Source: Rahnella sp. AA (GTDB taxonomy: Bacteria; Pseudomonadota; Gammaproteobacteria; Enterobacterales; Enterobacteriaceae). Taken from it: a stretch of 64,000 bases of DNA. A program made the position numbers and the translations under genes. Under the pieces are notes generated by a model. That model ran no database searches. It was not told the origin of the DNA and saw nothing but the letters and a program-made list of their open reading frames with translations. Location of the stretch: NCBI RefSeq assembly GCF_002834385.1, contig NZ_PITQ01000003.1, positions 434,001-498,000 of the forward strand, written 5' to 3'. This document shows positions 18,113 through 28,130 of the stretch, piece after piece (within the stretch, counting starts at the first letter, position 1; every line of letters starts with the position of its first letter).

Positions 18113-19573
18113 ATGACAACATTCTATACGGTAATCAGCGGGCTACTGGTTTTCGGTTACTGGTTACTGATTGCCGGCGTTACTCTGCGCATTTTGATGA
18201 AACGACGTGCGGTGCCTTCCGCCATGGCCTGGTTGCTGATCATCTATATCATCCCTCTGGTGGGCATCATTGCTTATCTTTCCTTTGGTGAACTGCATTT
18301 AGGAAAACGCCGCGCAGAGCGGGCAAAGGCGATGTGGCCTTCAACAGCCCGCTGGCTGAATGATCTTAAAGACTGCAAACGTATCTTCGCCACCGAAAAC
18401 AGCGAAATTGCCGCGTCATTGTTCCAGTTGTGCGAGCGCCGCCAGGGCATTGCGGGGGTGAAAGGTAACCAGCTGCAACTGCTGACCACGAGTGATGATG
18501 TACTGCACGCGATGATGCGTGATATTGAGCTGGCTCGCAGCAACATCGAAATGGTGTTTTATATCTGGCAACCCGGCGGGCTGGTGGATCAGGTGGCAGA
18601 ATCGCTGATGGCGGCCTCACGCCGTGGTATTCACTGCCGTCTTATGCTGGATTCCGCAGGCAGCGTTGCGTTCTTCCGCAGCCCTTATCCCGCAATGATG
18701 CGCAATGCCGGTATCGAAGTGGTCGAGGCACTGCAGGTCAATCTTTTCCGTGTATTCCTGCGCCGTATGGACTTACGTCAGCATCGGAAAGTCGTATTAA
18801 TCGACAATTATGTCGCCTATACCGGCAGCATGAATATGGTGGATCCGCGCTTCTTTAAACAGAATGCCGGTGTGGGCCAGTGGATTGACCTGATGGCACG
18901 TATGGAAGGCCCGGTGGCTACAACGATGGGGATTGTGTATTCCTGTGACTGGGAGATTGAAACCGGTAAACGCATTCTGCCACCAGAACCGGATCTCAAC
19001 CAGATGCCGTTCGAGCAGGAAAGCGGCCATACGATCCAGGTTATTGCCTCCGGCCCGGGCTTCCCGGAAGATATGATCCATCAGGCGCTTCTGACAGCGA
19101 CCTATTCGGCACGCGAAAGGCTGGTCATGACCACACCTTATCTCGTCCCAAGCGATGATTTGCTGCACGCGATTTGTACCGCAGCACAGCGCGGTGTAGA
19201 TGTCAGCATCATCCTGCCCATGAAAAATGATTCGATGATGGTGGGCTGGGCAAGCCGGGCTTTCTTCGGTGAGTTACTGGAGGCCGGTGTCAAAATCTAT
19301 CAGTTTGAAGACGGTCTGCTGCACACCAAAAGCATTCTGGTTGACGGCCAACTCAGTCTGGTCGGCACAGTAAATCTTGATATGCGTAGCCTGTGGCTTA
19401 ATTTTGAAATCACGCTGGTGATTGATGATGCCGGTTTCGGTGATGATTTAGGGAGAGTGCAGGACGATTACATCGCACGCTCACACCTGCTGGATGTTGA
19501 AGCCTGGCTTAAACGCCCCTTCTGGCATCGTATCGTAGAACGTTTGTTCTACTTTTTCAGTCCGCTGCTGTAA
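18113..19573 (+). CDS. clsA: Cardiolipin synthase ClsA
   Basis: ClsA condenses two phosphatidylglycerol molecules to cardiolipin and glycerol at the inner membrane. The 486-residue length equals E. coli ClsA. Two N-terminal membrane helices (about 3-25 and 38-58) precede two phospholipase D domains, each with an HKD motif: HRKVVLIDN (about residue 224) and HTKSILVDG (about 404). The ATG at 18113 gives the family N-terminus (MTTFYTV); a longer in-frame start at 18089 is less likely. The 298 bp before it contain the divergent yciY start and no other gene. Confidence 0.96.
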   Translation: MTTFYTVISGLLVFGYWLLIAGVTLRILMKRRAVPSAMAWLLIIYIIPLVGIIAYLSFGELHLGKRRAERAKAMWPSTARWLNDLKDCKRIFATENSEIAASLFQLCERRQGIAGVKGNQLQLLTTSDDVLHAMMRDIELARSNIEMVFYIWQPGGLVDQVAESLMAASRRGIHCRLMLDSAGSVAFFRSPYPAMMRNAGIEVVEALQVNLFRVFLRRMDLRQHRKVVLIDNYVAYTGSMNMVDPRFFKQNAGVGQWIDLMARMEGPVATTMGIVYSCDWEIETGKRILPPEPDLNQMPFEQESGHTIQVIASGPGFPEDMIHQALLTATYSARERLVMTTPYLVPSDDLLHAICTAAQRGVDVSIILPMKNDSMMVGWASRAFFGELLEAGVKIYQFEDGLLHTKSILVDGQLSLVGTVNLDMRSLWLNFEITLVIDDAGFGDDLGRVQDDYIARSHLLDVEAWLKRPFWHRIVERLFYFFSPLL

Positions 19574-19642
19574 AAGCCGCGTCGGGCGTGGTGTAATACA
19601 CACAGTACCGGCTTGTATGAGCCTGAACACATTCATCTGTAA

Positions 19643-19978
<336 letters not shown>

Positions 19979-19994
19979 TTTGTCACTCCGGACG

Positions 19995-20023
19995 AAAAAA
20001 AACCTGCCAATGGCAGGTTTTTT
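19995..20023. terminator. Bidirectional terminator, yciU / oppF
   Basis: A CCTGCC/GGCAGG stem extended by A and T runs on both sides (total about 13 bp), between the convergent stops of yciU and oppF. T runs exist on both strands. Confidence 0.88.
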
Positions 20024-20049
20024 TATGCGTCAGTTTTGGCGCCTGGTCA

Positions 20050-21087
20050 TCAGAGCGGATCTACTTTCAGGCAGGAAACCGCATGGCGGAAACTGCCTTC
20101 CAGCAACGGACGGGTTATCGCACATTCCGGTCCGGCAATCGGGCAGCGCGTACGGAACACACAACCGGATGGCGGGTTGATCGGCGAAGGTAACTCCCCT
20201 TCCAGCAGTTGGATGGTTTTGTTGCGCTCTTTGTCCGGGTCCGGAACCGGCACCGCAGACATCAGCGCGCGGGTATACGGATGCTGAGGATTGTTATACA
20301 CCTCGTCATACGTTCCCAGCTCAACCGCATGGCCCAGATACATCACCAGAACACGGTCAGAAATGTGTTTAACCACCGCCAGATCGTGCGCAATGAAGAT
20401 CAGTGACAGGCCCATTTCACGCTGCAATTGCTGCAACAGGTTGACCACCTGCGCCTGAATGGAAACATCCAGCGCCGAAACCGGTTCGTCACAGATAATC
20501 AGTTTTGGCTCAAGGATCAGCGCCCGGGCAATGCCGATACGCTGGCACTGGCCGCCCGAAAATTCGTGAGGATAGCGGTTGATCAGGTTAGGTAATAACC
20601 CGACCTTCAGCATCATAGCCTTCACTTTTTCTTTCACCTCGGAACGAGGCATTTTCGGGTTATAGGTTTTCAGCGGCTCGGCGATGATTTCGCCGATAGT
20701 CATACGCGGATTCAGGGACGCCAGCGGATCCTGGAAAATCATCTGGATATCGCTGCGCGTGTGACGCCATTCGCTGTCAGACATGTTCAGCAGGTCTTTG
20801 CCCAGCCAGGCTACACGCCCGTCTGTTGCTTTAACCAGGCCGATCAATGCGCGGGCAAACGTCGATTTGCCACAACCTGATTCACCAACGACGCCCAACG
20901 TCTCGCCTTCATAAAGACGCAGCGTCACGCCGTCTACCGCTTTCAGGGTTTTAGACGGCTGCCAGAACCATTGCTTGCCGTCTTTGATATCGAAATGAAC
21001 TTTCAGATCCGCGACTTCGAGCAAAACCTTTTTCTCAGGCGCGAATGCATTCATTGCCGCACTGTTCATTACTGTGTTGTCTGTCAT
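20050..21087 (-). CDS. oppF: Oligopeptide ABC transporter ATP-binding protein OppF
   Basis: One of the two ATPases of the oligopeptide importer. Walker A is GESGCGKST, the ABC signature is FSGGQ, Walker B ends in LIICDEP, and the C-terminal extension with [14 protein letters not shown] is the oligopeptide-type Cys motif found to bind an iron-sulfur cluster in relatives. The ATG at 21087 overlaps the oppD stop (ATGA), so it is chosen over an upstream in-frame ATG at 21114. Last gene of the opp operon. Confidence 0.96.
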   Translation of the reverse strand: MTDNTVMNSAAMNAFAPEKKVLLEVADLKVHFDIKDGKQWFWQPSKTLKAVDGVTLRLYEGETLGVVGESGCGKSTFARALIGLVKATDGRVAWLGKDLLNMSDSEWRHTRSDIQMIFQDPLASLNPRMTIGEIIAEPLKTYNPKMPRSEVKEKVKAMMLKVGLLPNLINRYPHEFSGGQCQRIGIARALILEPKLIICDEPVSALDVSIQAQVVNLLQQLQREMGLSLIFIAHDLAVVKHISDRVLVMYLGHAVELGTYDEVYNNPQHPYTRALMSAVPVPDPDKERNKTIQLLEGELPSPINPPSGCVFRTRCPIAGPECAITRPLLEGSFRHAVSCLKVDPL

Positions 21088-22103
21088 ACCAGTTCCTCCA
21101 GCGGCTTGTAGCAAGCACGTAAGCGACCATCACCGAAACGCTCCAGCGGCGGCGCAGAGGCACAAATATCCATGGCATGCGGGCAACGGGGCTGGAACGG
21201 ACAGCCTTTTGGCAGACGCAGCAGGTTCGGCGGGTTGCCCGGGATAGTCAGCATCGCCCCACCCTCGGCATCCAGACGCGGAACCGCATTGAGCAGACCG
21301 ATGGAATACGGATGGCATGGCTCGTAGAACACGTCGCGTGCGCGGCCATATTCCATGGTACGACCGGCGTACATCACCAGCACTTTGTCGCAGATACCCG
21401 CGACAACGCCCAAATCGTGGGTGATCATGATGATAGCCGTATTGAATTCAGCTTTCAGCTCGTTGAGCAATGTCATGATCTGTGCCTGAACCGTTACGTC
21501 CAAAGCGGTTGTCGGCTCATCGGCAATCAGCAATTTCGGGCGGCACAATAAAGCCATTGCAATCATCACGCGCTGGCGCATGCCACCGGAGAATTCATGC
21601 GGGAACATTTTCATACGCTTGCGGGCTTCCGGCATTTTTACCGCATCCAGCATGCGGACAGATTCTTCAAACGCTTCACGTTTGCTCATCTTTTTATGCA
21701 GGATCAACACTTCCATCAGCTGCTCCCCAACGCGCATATACGGGTTGAGGGAAGTCATCGGGTCCTGGAAGATCATTGAAATCTGCTCTGCGCGCAGCTT
21801 GTTCAGCTCATTTTGTGGCAGGTTCAGAATTTCGCGACCGTTAAATTTTGCCGAGCCACCGATACGGCCGTTGCTGGCCAGTAATCCCATCAGCGCAAAG
21901 GCAGTCTGAGATTTGCCGGAACCGGATTCCCCGACAATACCGAGTGTTTCGCCGGCACGCAGATCGAAGTTAAGGTCGTTAACGGCGGTAACATCGCCAT
22001 CCGGTGTTTCAAAGGTGACGCGTAAATCTTTGACATCCAACAAAATCTGGCTGCCCTGTGCCTGTTGTGATGCTGCCGCAGGCATATTTTCAATGGTGCT
22101 CAT
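21084..22103 (-). CDS. oppD: Oligopeptide ABC transporter ATP-binding protein OppD
   Basis: The second ATPase of the Opp system, 339 residues. Walker [11 protein letters not shown], signature FSGGMRQRV, Walker [13 protein letters not shown] and the C-terminal [14 protein letters not shown] motif are all present. It pairs with OppF to power peptide uptake across the inner membrane. It overlaps oppF by 4 bp and follows oppC by 11 bp. Confidence 0.96.
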   Translation of the reverse strand: MSTIENMPAAASQQAQGSQILLDVKDLRVTFETPDGDVTAVNDLNFDLRAGETLGIVGESGSGKSQTAFALMGLLASNGRIGGSAKFNGREILNLPQNELNKLRAEQISMIFQDPMTSLNPYMRVGEQLMEVLILHKKMSKREAFEESVRMLDAVKMPEARKRMKMFPHEFSGGMRQRVMIAMALLCRPKLLIADEPTTALDVTVQAQIMTLLNELKAEFNTAIIMITHDLGVVAGICDKVLVMYAGRTMEYGRARDVFYEPCHPYSIGLLNAVPRLDAEGGAMLTIPGNPPNLLRLPKGCPFQPRCPHAMDICASAPPLERFGDGRLRACYKPLEELV

Positions 22104-22114
22104 GGTTGCACTCC

Positions 22115-23023
22115 TTAACGATCTTTCGGGTCGAGGGCATCACGCAGGCCATCGCCGATAAAATTGAAACAGAACAGAGTGACAACCAGGAAACCTGCAG
22201 GGAACAGCAGCAACCAGGGTGAAACTTCCATCGAGTTGGCACCGTCGCTCAGCAACGCGCCCCAGCTGCTCAGCGGTTCCTGCGTTCCCAAACCTAAGAA
22301 GCTCAGAAAGGACTCGAACAGGATCATGCTTGGCACCAGCAGTGACGCGTAGACAACGACAACACCCAGCACGTTAGGAACGATATGACGCAAGACGATA
22401 TTGCGCGTGTTCACACCACTCACCAACGCGGCTTCGATGAATTCTTTACGTTTCAGGCTGAGAGTCTGGCCGCGAACGATACGCGCCATATCCAGCCAGG
22501 ACACCATCCCGATCGCCACGAAGATCAACAAGATATTTTGCCCGAAGAACGTCACCAGCAGGATAACGAAGAACATGAAGGGGAAAGAGTTGAGGATTTC
22601 CAGCAGTCGCATCATCGCGGAGTCTATTTTTCCACCCAGATAGCCGGATAAAGATCCATACAATGTGCCGAGGATCACTGCCACCAGCGCTGCGGCCACA
22701 CCGACCATCAGGGAAATACGCCCACCAATAGCCACACGCACCAACAGATCACGGCCTGATGAGTCAGTACCGAAGAAGTGGTGTGAAGCCATATCGGGTG
22801 CCGCGGACATCATATTCCAGTCGGTATCATCATAGGCAAACTGAGACAGCATGGGCGCAAATGCTACAAACAACGCGATAAATGCCAGCACAATGAGGCT
22901 GGTTACCGCTGCACGGTTGTGCATAAAACGGCGCCGGGCATCTTGCCACAGGCTGCGGCCTTCAACTTCCAGTTTTTCACTGAAGTTTTCCACGACGTCG
23001 CTATTTTTCTTACTTAACATCAT
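22115..23023 (-). CDS. oppC: Oligopeptide ABC transporter permease OppC
   Basis: A 302-residue permease with an N-terminal cytosolic stretch, a first helix ([17 protein letters not shown]) and five more in the C-terminal binding-protein-dependent transport domain. The [17 protein letters not shown] segment is typical of OppC/DppC proteins, and the EAA loop lies near [16 protein letters not shown]. It forms the channel with OppB. GGAG precedes the start. Confidence 0.95.
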   Translation of the reverse strand: MMLSKKNSDVVENFSEKLEVEGRSLWQDARRRFMHNRAAVTSLIVLAFIALFVAFAPMLSQFAYDDTDWNMMSAAPDMASHHFFGTDSSGRDLLVRVAIGGRISLMVGVAAALVAVILGTLYGSLSGYLGGKIDSAMMRLLEILNSFPFMFFVILLVTFFGQNILLIFVAIGMVSWLDMARIVRGQTLSLKRKEFIEAALVSGVNTRNIVLRHIVPNVLGVVVVYASLLVPSMILFESFLSFLGLGTQEPLSSWGALLSDGANSMEVSPWLLLFPAGFLVVTLFCFNFIGDGLRDALDPKDR

Positions 23024-23038
23024 TGACGTGCTCCGGCA

Positions 23039-23959
23039 TTAATAACGGATTTTCGGGTCGATGACGGCATACAGCACGTCGACGATCGCATTGAACAAAA
23101 TGGTTAATGCGCCCACTAAAATGGTCAGGCTCAGAACCAGTGAATAGTCACGGTTTAATGCACCGTTGACAAACAGCTGGCCGATGCCCGGCAATCCGAA
23201 AATGCTCTCGATAACCATCGAGCCGGTAATGATCCCAACAAACGCAGGCCCCATGTAAGACAATACCGGCAGCAGCGCGGGTTTCAGTGCGTGACGCAGG
23301 ATGATGCGACGCAGTGGTAAGCCCTTTGCGCGTGCTGTGCGGATGAAGTTGGAGTGCAGAATTTCAATCATAGAACCACGGGTGATACGCGCGATACTGG
23401 CGATGTAAGCCAGTGAAAGTGCCACCATCGGCAGGATCATATATTTAGCCCCTCCGCCATTCCAGCCGCCACCCGGCAGCCATTTCAGCGTAATGGCAAA
23501 TATCAGTACCAGTAACGGCGCTACCACGAAGCTGGGGATAACCACCCCGGTCATCGCAACGCCCATCACCGTATAGTCCCATTTGGTATTCTGGTTCAGC
23601 GCGGCGATAACTCCCGCACTTACGCCAAACACAATCGCCATGATAAATGCAGCCAGACCCAGTTTCGCGGAAACCGGGAAAGAAGCGGCAACCAGATCAT
23701 TAACGGTGTAATCCTTATATTTGAACGACGGGCCAAAATCGCCTTTCGCCAGTTGTTCTAAATAGTGGAAATACTGTTTATACATTGGGTCATTGAGGTG
23801 ATATTTCGCCTCAATATTCGCCATCACTTCTGGTGGAAGATTACGCTCACCCGTAAAAGGGCTGCCCGGTGCGAGACGCATCATAAAAAATGAAATGGTG
23901 ATCAGAATGAATAGCGTCGGAATCGCTTCCAGACAGCGGCGTAAAATAAACTTTAACAT
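23039..23959 (-). CDS. oppB: Oligopeptide ABC transporter permease OppB
   Basis: A 306-residue permease with six hydrophobic helices. MLKFILRRCLEAIPTLFILI is the OppB start, followed by the MRLAPGSPF periplasmic motif, and the EAA loop FIRTARAKGLPLRRIILRHAL. It lies 188 bp downstream of oppA with a hairpin in between, an arrangement that usually lowers expression of the membrane parts relative to the binding protein. Confidence 0.95.
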   Translation of the reverse strand: MLKFILRRCLEAIPTLFILITISFFMMRLAPGSPFTGERNLPPEVMANIEAKYHLNDPMYKQYFHYLEQLAKGDFGPSFKYKDYTVNDLVAASFPVSAKLGLAAFIMAIVFGVSAGVIAALNQNTKWDYTVMGVAMTGVVIPSFVVAPLLVLIFAITLKWLPGGGWNGGGAKYMILPMVALSLAYIASIARITRGSMIEILHSNFIRTARAKGLPLRRIILRHALKPALLPVLSYMGPAFVGIITGSMVIESIFGLPGIGQLFVNGALNRDYSLVLSLTILVGALTILFNAIVDVLYAVIDPKIRY

Positions 23960-24012
23960 TGCCCGTACCTGTTTCTAAGCCTGTCACTACAGCTTGATAG
24001 TTTTGGCTTGGT

Positions 24013-24042
24013 CACGACGGCCATCAGAAGATGCCCGTCGTG
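24013..24042. terminator. Hairpin between oppA and oppB
   Basis: A 13-bp stem with one mismatch (24013-24025 with 24030-24042) and AGAA loop, 105 bp after the oppA stop. No T run follows on the minus strand, so it is more likely an mRNA-stabilising or partial termination structure than a full terminator. Confidence 0.5.
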
Positions 24043-24147
24043 GTGGCTCTTTGCTTTAGTACCGAAATTCGGTATTAAAAACATGACCTTCATCAAAAAT
24101 ATAATGAGCAGGGCAGCTCGGGGATGCCCTGCCCGTACACTGATGGA

Positions 24148-25788
24148 TTAGTGTTTGATGATGTACAGATCTTTGACGTAGACGTTATCCTGCGGATCTT
24201 TACCGGTGTAACCGCCAACGAATGGTTTCACCAGACGTGCGTTCACGTAGTAATAGACAGGAACGATCGCAGAGTCTTTATCCAGCTGAGTTTCAGCTTT
24301 CTGATAAAGCGCGGCACGTTCTTCGTCAGTTTTCACGGTCAGAGTGTCTGCAATGTCTTTGTCAAACGCGGCGCTCTTATAATGAGCCGTGTTGTTGCTG
24401 CTATCAGACAACATTGTGTTCAGGAAAGAGGAAGGTTCGTTGTAGTCAGAACACCAGCCCGCGCGCGCGATATCGAAGTTACCCTGATGACGGCTGTCCA
24501 GGAAAGTCTTCCATTCCTGGTTAACGAGTTTCACGTCAACACCCAGGTTTTTCTTCCAGATAGCAGCGGCAGCGATAGCCAGTTTTTTGTGCAGGTCAGA
24601 AGTGTTGTACAACAAGTCAAAGGTCAAAGGCTTAGCCGCAGTGTAGCCCGCTTCGGCCAGCAGTTTTTTAGCCTGCTCGTTACGTTGTTCCTGCGTTTCT
24701 TTGAACCAGGCCGGAGGGGTCAGTTTTGCACCATCAGTGTAAGGAGGGGTGTAGCCATAAGCTGGCAGATCGCCCTGCGCTTTTACTTTATTCACGATAA
24801 TGTCGCGATCCAGACCCAGTTTCAGTGCCTCACGTACGCGTGAATCAGTGAACGGGGCTTTCTGGTTGTTGATTTCGTAGTAGTAAGTACACAGATATGG
24901 GTCAACGTGAACTTCGGTCGGGATCTCTTTTTTCAGTTTCTGGAACAACTCGATCGGCATGTTGTTGTAAGTCATGTCGATCTCACCGCTGCGGTAGCGG
25001 TTTACATCCGTAACTTCAGAAGAAATTGGCAGGTAAGTTACCTGATTGATAACAGTTTTTGCGTTATCCCAATACGTCGGGCTACGTTCCAGAACGATAC
25101 GTTCGTTAACGGTCCAGGTTTTCAGCTTGTATGCACCGTTGCTCACATAGTTTTCTGGTTGGGTCCATTTATCGCCAAATTTCTCAACGGTTTTCTTGTT
25201 CACCGGTTTCATCGCAGTGTGAGACAGCATTTTTACGAAATAGGGAACAGGTTCGGTCAGGGTCACTTGCAGGGTGTGATCATCCAGGGCTTTTACGCCC
25301 AAGGTATCAGGGCTTTTCTTACCGGTAATGATGTCATCGATGTTTTCGATATGACCATATTGCAGGTAACTTTCATAAGGCGAAGCCGTTTTCGGGTCAG
25401 CCAGGCGCTGCCAGCTGTAAACGAAATCTTCTGCGGTAACAGGGTCGCCATTGGACCATTTTGCTTCCGGACGCAGGTGGAAGGTCCAGACTTTAAAATC
25501 TTTGTTTTCCCAGCTGGTTGCGACACCAGGAATGACGCTGCCATCTTTGCTGTCGGTGTTAACCAGGCCTTCCAGCAAATCGCGAATAACGTTAGATTCC
25601 GGAACACCTTCGACTTTGTGCGGGTCGAGAGACTGAACTTCAGAACCGTTGTTACGCACCAGTTCCTGTTTCGCTGCCAGCGTTACTCCAGCAGGTACAT
25701 TTGCTGCAAATGCATTGTTAATTGAGATCGCACCCACTGATGCCATGATGCAGGCAGCCAGCAGACTTTTTTTTGTGATGTTGGTCAT
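24148..25788 (-). CDS. oppA: Periplasmic oligopeptide-binding protein OppA
   Basis: The 546-residue substrate-binding protein (SBP_bac_5 family) that delivers peptides of two to five residues to OppBCDF. A signal peptide ends at NNAFA-ANVPAG (about residue 28). Family motifs include SLDPHKVEGVPESNVIRDLLEGL, the WSNGDPVTAEDFVYSW loop and YNEPSSFLNTMLS. The leader of the mRNA around the start is CA-rich (AACAATGACCAACATCACA), the kind of target bound by the GcvB small RNA, which represses oppA in E. coli; this pairing is inferred. Confidence 0.96.
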   Translation of the reverse strand: MTNITKKSLLAACIMASVGAISINNAFAANVPAGVTLAAKQELVRNNGSEVQSLDPHKVEGVPESNVIRDLLEGLVNTDSKDGSVIPGVATSWENKDFKVWTFHLRPEAKWSNGDPVTAEDFVYSWQRLADPKTASPYESYLQYGHIENIDDIITGKKSPDTLGVKALDDHTLQVTLTEPVPYFVKMLSHTAMKPVNKKTVEKFGDKWTQPENYVSNGAYKLKTWTVNERIVLERSPTYWDNAKTVINQVTYLPISSEVTDVNRYRSGEIDMTYNNMPIELFQKLKKEIPTEVHVDPYLCTYYYEINNQKAPFTDSRVREALKLGLDRDIIVNKVKAQGDLPAYGYTPPYTDGAKLTPPAWFKETQEQRNEQAKKLLAEAGYTAAKPLTFDLLYNTSDLHKKLAIAAAAIWKKNLGVDVKLVNQEWKTFLDSRHQGNFDIARAGWCSDYNEPSSFLNTMLSDSSNNTAHYKSAAFDKDIADTLTVKTDEERAALYQKAETQLDKDSAIVPVYYYVNARLVKPFVGGYTGKDPQDNVYVKDLYIIKH

Positions 25789-26954
25789 TGTTATTCAACT
25801 CCAGTTTTTATTATGAACTTGCGCGCTCTGGCGCAAGATAACCCCTTGCTGGGTCAATGGGTTTCAAAAGCAGGAACGAATTGCTCAAGAAAAGCCCCCC
25901 ATGTAGTCTCCATCTTACGATGGCTATCCCCTATTACTGCATGTTGCTATGAAGCGTCAGGCGGTTGTGCGCCATGCGGCTTCTGAGATCGTTAAGGAAG
26001 ATCTCCCCCATTTGATTCACCTCGTGCGCGGCAAAACTGAGTTTTGCTGCAAACCAGGTAATCACATACTGTTATTGCGAACCTGAACAATATTATTTTC
26101 TTATTTTCCGGGCTTATGGCGAAAGAATATCCTTCGCCGCTAAGCGCTCAAAAATCAATTAAAGAGAAAAAGCCTGAAGATTTGTTTTGCTGAACAGGGA
26201 GAGTCAACGTCAGGTTGTTTAATGTCGTCGTCTCAATGCCTGGCTTCCTGATCGCAGAAAGCAACTGAGGATAATTTTGTGGAACGCAATGCGACACGAC
26301 ACTCTCCGAAAACAAATGAAATCGCTTCAATCTTTTGTGCCTGGCAAGATTCATTCTCACTTAGAGCATTGCTCTAAACAAAACTCCATTTTTGAAGACT
26401 GTTTGAAAATTATCAGAAGCCTGATAATGGTGCCAATAAATTTTGCAAATATGTTACGTAATTCTCTTTTACACATTGCAAACATTGAATCCGCCCTGGA
26501 CCAATTCAGTGTAAAATGCAGGTCAATATATTGTTTTAAAACACTTTTATAGCAAAATCCATGATCAAATCTGCGCGATGGATTGCTCAAAGACTTACCT
26601 GACACAATCAGTCAACAATCAGATATTTTCAAGGATAAACGCCTGTGAACTGCTGTGTTAACACTAATAACATCTCGATACAGCATGTACAAGCCTTACA
26701 GAATGATGTGGATAAATTAACGTCAATTCGGGCATAAAAGAGGGAGTTTTAGCTAAAAAATAGCTAAGTTTATTAGGGGAAATGAGAGCTTGAGTTGAAA
26801 TGACCAATGAGAAGCGAATTTGCGCCACATTTGAGTGCAATCGTTCTAATTTAAGTCATTAGCTGCACTATATTAATGCATTGGATTATAAGAGCGCTTA
26901 ATAATTATCACGAAAACCTGTCAGTGATTTCGTGATAATCCGTCAGCTAGCAGG
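25789..26954. other. Long gene-free region before oppA
   Basis: About 1.17 kb between ychE and oppA with no credible gene. The part near oppA should hold its promoter and leader; a small hairpin (CCATC-GTAA-GATGG) lies at about 25908-25921. Open frames at 26148-26360 and 26357-26605 lack ribosome sites and recognisable sequence. Promoter elements could not be placed with confidence. Confidence 0.6.
26904..26939 (-). terminator. Hairpin after ychE
   Basis: A perfect 12-bp stem (26904-26915 with 26928-26939), 15 bp beyond the ychE stop. It is AT-rich and has no clean T run on the minus strand, so termination is likely but not certain. Confidence 0.5.
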
Positions 26955-27599
26955 TTAAAGAAGACCGGGGAAAATAGCTTTAATACCTGTCACTATAAAT
27001 TCAATCCCGAGAGACATCAGCAGCAACCCCATAATGCGGGTAATCACGTTGATGCCCGTTTGTCCCAAGAGGCGGACAAGCAACGGTGCAGCACGGAACA
27101 AAAGCCAGCAGCAAAATGCGAAGAAAATAATTGCTGCGGTCAGCCCCAGCAAGTTCTGCCAGCCGTTGTAGCGGGAACTCCAGACAATCGTCGAACTTAT
27201 CGCACCCGGGCCGGCCATCAGAGGTAGTGCCAGCGGAACCACGCCCACATTTTCGCGGATTGCGGTTTCTGACTTCTCCTGTTTGTTCTGTTTATCCTCA
27301 CCCAGCTTACCGCTGATCATCGACATCGCAATCGTCACAACCAGGATCCCGCCGGCAATACGGAAAGAATCGATTGAAATCCCGAACAGGTGAAGAATCG
27401 CATCGCCGAGAAAAAGCGCAGTCGACAATATAATGGCCACTGACAGGTTTGCTGTCATGTTGGTCTTATTACGCCCCGCCGCTGCCTGATAGCTGGTCAT
27501 ACTGATAAACACCGGCAAAATCCCCACCGGGTTGACCAGCGCAAACAGGCCGACGAAAAATTTGATATACCCTGAAAAATCTAATAAAGATTGGCTCAC
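26955..27599 (-). CDS. ychE: MarC/YchE family inner membrane protein
   Basis: A 214-residue integral membrane protein of the MarC family (UPF0056) with six hydrophobic segments. FVGLFALVNPVGILPVFISMT is the family N-terminus, with the later VVPLALPLMAGPGAISS repeat of the NP(V/I)G-type motif. Function is unknown; MarC itself is no longer thought to be involved in drug resistance. Position between oppA and adhE is the same as in E. coli. Confidence 0.93.
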   Translation of the reverse strand: MSQSLLDFSGYIKFFVGLFALVNPVGILPVFISMTSYQAAAGRNKTNMTANLSVAIILSTALFLGDAILHLFGISIDSFRIAGGILVVTIAMSMISGKLGEDKQNKQEKSETAIRENVGVVPLALPLMAGPGAISSTIVWSSRYNGWQNLLGLTAAIIFFAFCCWLLFRAAPLLVRLLGQTGINVITRIMGLLLMSLGIEFIVTGIKAIFPGLL

Positions 27600-27798
27600 G
27601 CAGAACTCCGCACAATTATGCCAGCAGATGAAGGTTTTGATGGGCGCTAATGTACTGGAATCCCCGTAAAGGCGCCACGCCGTTTCATAGTTTTTATCAC
27701 CAGATTTCCAAATAAAGGCAGTGAATAAGACTTTTGTTAAAATTGAGTTTTTTTATTGATAACTTTAGCTACTAAACTGTATTATCAATGAGCATATT

Positions 27799-27813
27799 TG
27801 ATAATCATTCTCA
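27799..27813. promoter_or_regulatory. Fur-like box upstream of adhE
   Basis: TGATAATCATTCTCA matches the 7-1-7 Fur inverted repeat (TGATAAT-N-ATTATCA) at 13 of the 14 defined positions. It lies about 320 bp before adhE and 200 bp before ychE. Regulation of either gene by iron is an inference. Confidence 0.6.
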
Positions 27814-27849
27814 ATAACATCCTGCTGAAAGGTGTCAGCATCGGTATTT

Positions 27850-27865
27850 AGTGATCCAGATCAAA
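27850..27865. promoter_or_regulatory. FNR/CRP-like site upstream of adhE
   Basis: AGTGATCCAGATCAAA matches the FNR half-site pattern (TTGAT-N4-ATCAA) at nine of ten positions and the CRP core (TGTGA-N6-TCACA) at most positions. Anaerobic induction of adhE is well known, so either regulator is plausible. Confidence 0.55.
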
Positions 27866-28130
27866 TTAACACTGCCTACAAATAGGTAAGCTCAGTACAT
27901 AGTCACTCAGCGTTATTTGAAGGCAAAACGCTCAGTGATAACGGTGATTTAAAAGATATCTGCTTTATCCGGTGCTTCACAACTGAAAGCTCTTTAAGCA
28001 AATAAAGAGGCAAAGACAACACATTGAGAAATAAGATTTTAATTAGTTTCTCACGGTGACTGATAGCAGGTCTATACTAGTCTTTGGCAGATTATTTACT
28101 AAAAGAGTTTAACTTTATCAGGAGAGCATT

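Larger units (their letters stand above)
27600..28130. other. adhE control region
   Basis: A 531-bp spacer between the divergent ychE and adhE genes. It holds a Fur-like box (27799-27813), a short dyad TGCTGA-N6-TCAGCA (27823-27840), and an FNR/CRP-like site (27850-27865). TATACT at 28073-28078 is a possible -10 but lacks a good -35. E. coli adhE also has a long, complex leader. No coding sequence is apparent. Confidence 0.65.

Noticed and set aside
26148-26605. Open frames of 70 and 82 codons upstream of oppA
   Set aside because: No ribosome binding sites, no recognisable motifs, composition like the AT-rich spacer, and no synteny reason for a gene.
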